Of a DNA stretch of 64,000 nt, positions 62,480 to 64,000 are shown piece after piece. A program made the position numbers and the translations under genes. Within the stretch, counting starts at the first letter, position 1, and each line of letters begins with the position of its first letter. The notes under the pieces were generated by a model, which ran no database searches, had not been told where the DNA came from, and was given only the letters and a program-made list of their open reading frames with translations. The DNA is from Haladaptatus sp. DYF46 (GTDB lineage Archaea; Halobacteriota; Halobacteria; Halobacteriales; Haladaptataceae). The stretch is taken from the NCBI RefSeq assembly GCF_021083305.1, contig NZ_JAJFAY010000001.1, positions 1,950,063-2,014,062 of the forward strand. The letters run 5' to 3'.

Positions 62480-63445
62480 ATGAAATTCGGTGTCATCAGC
62501 ACGGCAAGCATCGGTACGAACGCCGTGATTCCGGCCATCAAGGAGGCAGGACACGAAGTCACCGCGCTCGCGTCGCGAAACGAATCCCGTGCTGCGACCG
62601 TTGCGGAGCAACTCGACATACAACACACCTATGGAACGTACGAGGGGTTGCTCGAAGACGACGAGATAGAAGCGGTGTACAATCCCCTCCCGAACGCACT
62701 CCACGCCGAATGGACGAAGCGGGCCGCGGACCACGGCCTTCACGTCCTCTGTGAGAAACCCCTGGCGGTGAACGCCGCCGAAGCGCGCGAGATGAGTGCG
62801 TACTGTGACGAGCGTGGTGTCACGCTAATGGAGGCGTTCATGTATCGCTACCATCCTCGGACACAGCGCGCGGTCGAAATCGCACGAAAGCTGGATATTC
62901 GCTCCTTCGAAGCTAGCCTTCGATTTTCACTGGACGACCAGGAAGACGTTCGACTCGACCCGAACCTCGCGGGTGGGTGCCTGATGGACGTCGGTTGCTA
63001 CACGGTCAATGCCGCCCGCTTGTTCCTCGGCGAACCCCAACGCGTGTACGCAACAGCGACCGACACCATGAACAGCGGCGTCGAAACCGAACTAACGGCC
63101 ATCCTCGAATACGAAGACGGTGTGACGGCGACACTCTCCTCGGGATTCACGACGGCCGGTGCGGAACGGTATCGAATCGAAGCCACCAACGGATGGCTCG
63201 AAGCACGGGACGCGTTCGTTCCATCGAAAGACGATGAAACCGAACTGACGTACCGAATCGACGACCGACACGACGTGGAGAGGTTCGACCCGACGAATCA
63301 GTACGCCCTCGAAATCGACCACTTCGTCGAGTCCATCGAGACGGGACGTCCACCGATGACGGATGCGACAACCGCGATACGGACCATGCAAATCATCGAC
63401 GCCATCGATGAGAGTGTCCGCGAGAGAAAACCGCTTTCACTCTAA
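62480..63445 (+). CDS. Gfo/Idh/MocA family dehydrogenase, xylose dehydrogenase-like
   Basis: The 321-residue NAD(P)-dependent oxidoreductase has a Rossmann start FGVISTASIGTNAVIPAI, the conserved EKP motif in HVLCEKPLAV and DVGCYTVNAARLFLGE in the substrate domain. The pattern resembles haloarchaeal D-xylose 1-dehydrogenases and sugar dehydrogenases, but other sugars are possible. The ATG at 62480 follows a T-rich promoter-like stretch about 26 bases upstream. Confidence 0.9.
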   Translation: MKFGVISTASIGTNAVIPAIKEAGHEVTALASRNESRAATVAEQLDIQHTYGTYEGLLEDDEIEAVYNPLPNALHAEWTKRAADHGLHVLCEKPLAVNAAEAREMSAYCDERGVTLMEAFMYRYHPRTQRAVEIARKLDIRSFEASLRFSLDDQEDVRLDPNLAGGCLMDVGCYTVNAARLFLGEPQRVYATATDTMNSGVETELTAILEYEDGVTATLSSGFTTAGAERYRIEATNGWLEARDAFVPSKDDETELTYRIDDRHDVERFDPTNQYALEIDHFVESIETGRPPMTDATTAIRTMQIIDAIDESVRERKPLSL

Positions 63446-63614
63446 ACGCATCCCAGCCGACACGATATCGATCAGAAAGTGGAGAGTTTTTCGAACGGAG
63501 AACGGACCGAAATGTGACAGGAAAGTGCAAAATGAGTATTACTGTGAGTATTACCCGCGGAGGAAATCGGGTCGAATGCCACATGGCGGTCGCTACGAAG
63601 ACGGATTCACAAAA

Positions 63615-63690
63615 AGCCAAGGGCCGGATTTGAACCGGCGATGGGCGGCTCTGCAGGCCGCTGCGTTCGGCCGGACTCTGCCACCTTGGC
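63615..63690 (-). tRNA. tRNA-Cys(GCA)
   Basis: This is a 76-nt tRNA with acceptor stem GCCAAGG/CCTTGGC. The anticodon stem GCGGC/GCCGC has loop CTGCAGA, giving anticodon GCA. The T loop is TTCAAAT and the discriminator is T. The D arm is less regular than the rest. It lies downstream of 5S rRNA on the same strand, the usual place of tRNA-Cys in haloarchaeal rRNA operons. Confidence 0.95.
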
Positions 63691-63884
63691 GCAGGCTTTG
63701 CTTCGTATCGGTCCGGTTTAAGCATAGCGGTCTCCCGCGAATCGGGATATTCGGAATCATCGACGCACGACCCTACCCTGCAGTTCGAGTCGAATTGAGG
63801 CCGGAGTAGCAAACGGAAACGTCCAAGAAAAATCGTATCAGAAGTTCGCTGGCAACGATTCGTCGAGCGATGTCTCTCGGCGTC

Positions 63885-63929
63885 CGAATAAAATACAAAA
63901 ACCCCCACAGAGCCGCTACTCTGTGAGGG
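63885..63929 (-). terminator. hairpin with T-tract after 5S rRNA
   Basis: CCCTCACAGAG and CTCTGTGGGGG pair with one mismatch around a six-base loop, and TTTTTGTATTTTATT follows on the minus strand. It can act as a terminator or as a processing stem between 5S rRNA and tRNA-Cys. Confidence 0.55.
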
Positions 63930-63950
63930 TTGATGACTGTAAGTATGAGT

Positions 63951-64000
63951 GGGAGGCGGCGAATCGAATTTCCCAGAGGCTCGCGCACTCCAGTACTGAC
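63951..64000 (-). rRNA. rrf: 5S rRNA, 3' part only
   Basis: On the minus strand the edge reads AGTACTGGAGTGCGCGAGCC then TCTGGGAAATTCGATTCGCC and GCCTCCC. This is the 3' third of a haloarchaeal 5S rRNA, ending in the terminal-stem strand CGCCGCCTCC. The rest, and by inference 23S and 16S, lies to the right. The exact 3' end may shift by a few bases. Confidence 0.9.

Overview
The window comes from a halophilic archaeon (class Halobacteria). The predicted proteins are strongly acidic, and several belong to families found only in haloarchaea: DUF5806, DUF5807, DUF7119 and the Hvo_1808 surface protein family. Exported proteins carry twin-arginine signals ending in lipoboxes. Many starts lie about 25-30 bases after a TATA-like box, as in leaderless haloarchaeal transcripts. 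The right edge shows the 3' part of a 5S rRNA followed by tRNA-Cys, which is the distal end of a haloarchaeal rRNA operon. The genus cannot be fixed from sequence alone.

Left part (1-18 kb): a cut-off FAD oxidoreductase, an alkaline-phosphatase-superfamily hydrolase preceded by a tiny coupled ORF, a MATE exporter, tRNA-Arg(CCG) with a short duplicated 3' tail, a membrane-anchored 2Fe-2S ferredoxin, an FkbM-type methyltransferase, 6-phosphogluconate dehydrogenase, a secreted CAP-domain protein, valyl-tRNA synthetase behind a valine-containing leader ORF, a zinc-type ABC importer (znuA-znuC-znuB), an M29 aminopeptidase whose 3' end is duplicated, and a matrixin-like lipoprotein protease.

Middle (18-48 kb): RNase P RNA, AMMECR1 and two NAD-salvage enzymes (nicotinate phosphoribosyltransferase and nicotinamidase). 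Then come an M23-like protein, a lipoate-ligase-like protein, dihydroorotase, a sugar-phosphate nucleotidyltransferase, and a dipeptide/oligopeptide ABC importer with one fused double-ATPase. Three universal stress proteins, an ABC-2 exporter, a DHH phosphoesterase, a PfkB kinase, a BtpA/SgcQ protein, a REC-PAS-histidine kinase and ribosomal protein S6e follow.

Right part (48-64 kb): a membrane metallophosphoesterase, aldehyde dehydrogenase, a beta-CASP RNA nuclease, a seven-repeat propeller-like protein with an unknown partner, Rieske, SDR and VOC proteins, an M20 peptidase, tRNA-Lys with a tandem array of hairpin units, a Gfo/Idh/MocA dehydrogenase, tRNA-Cys and partial 5S rRNA.

The most unusual signal is a set of tiny non-coding units of 111-174 bp placed directly after gene 3' ends, each ending in a fresh copy of that 3' end. 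They follow tRNA-Lys (three perfect 111-bp copies plus one divergent 174-bp copy), tRNA-Arg (129 bp) and the aminopeptidase gene (134 bp). The tRNA-associated units share an internal hairpin core although they sit at different tRNAs. They look like miniature integrated elements that use gene 3' ends as attachment sites, or like a family of tRNA-linked structured RNAs.
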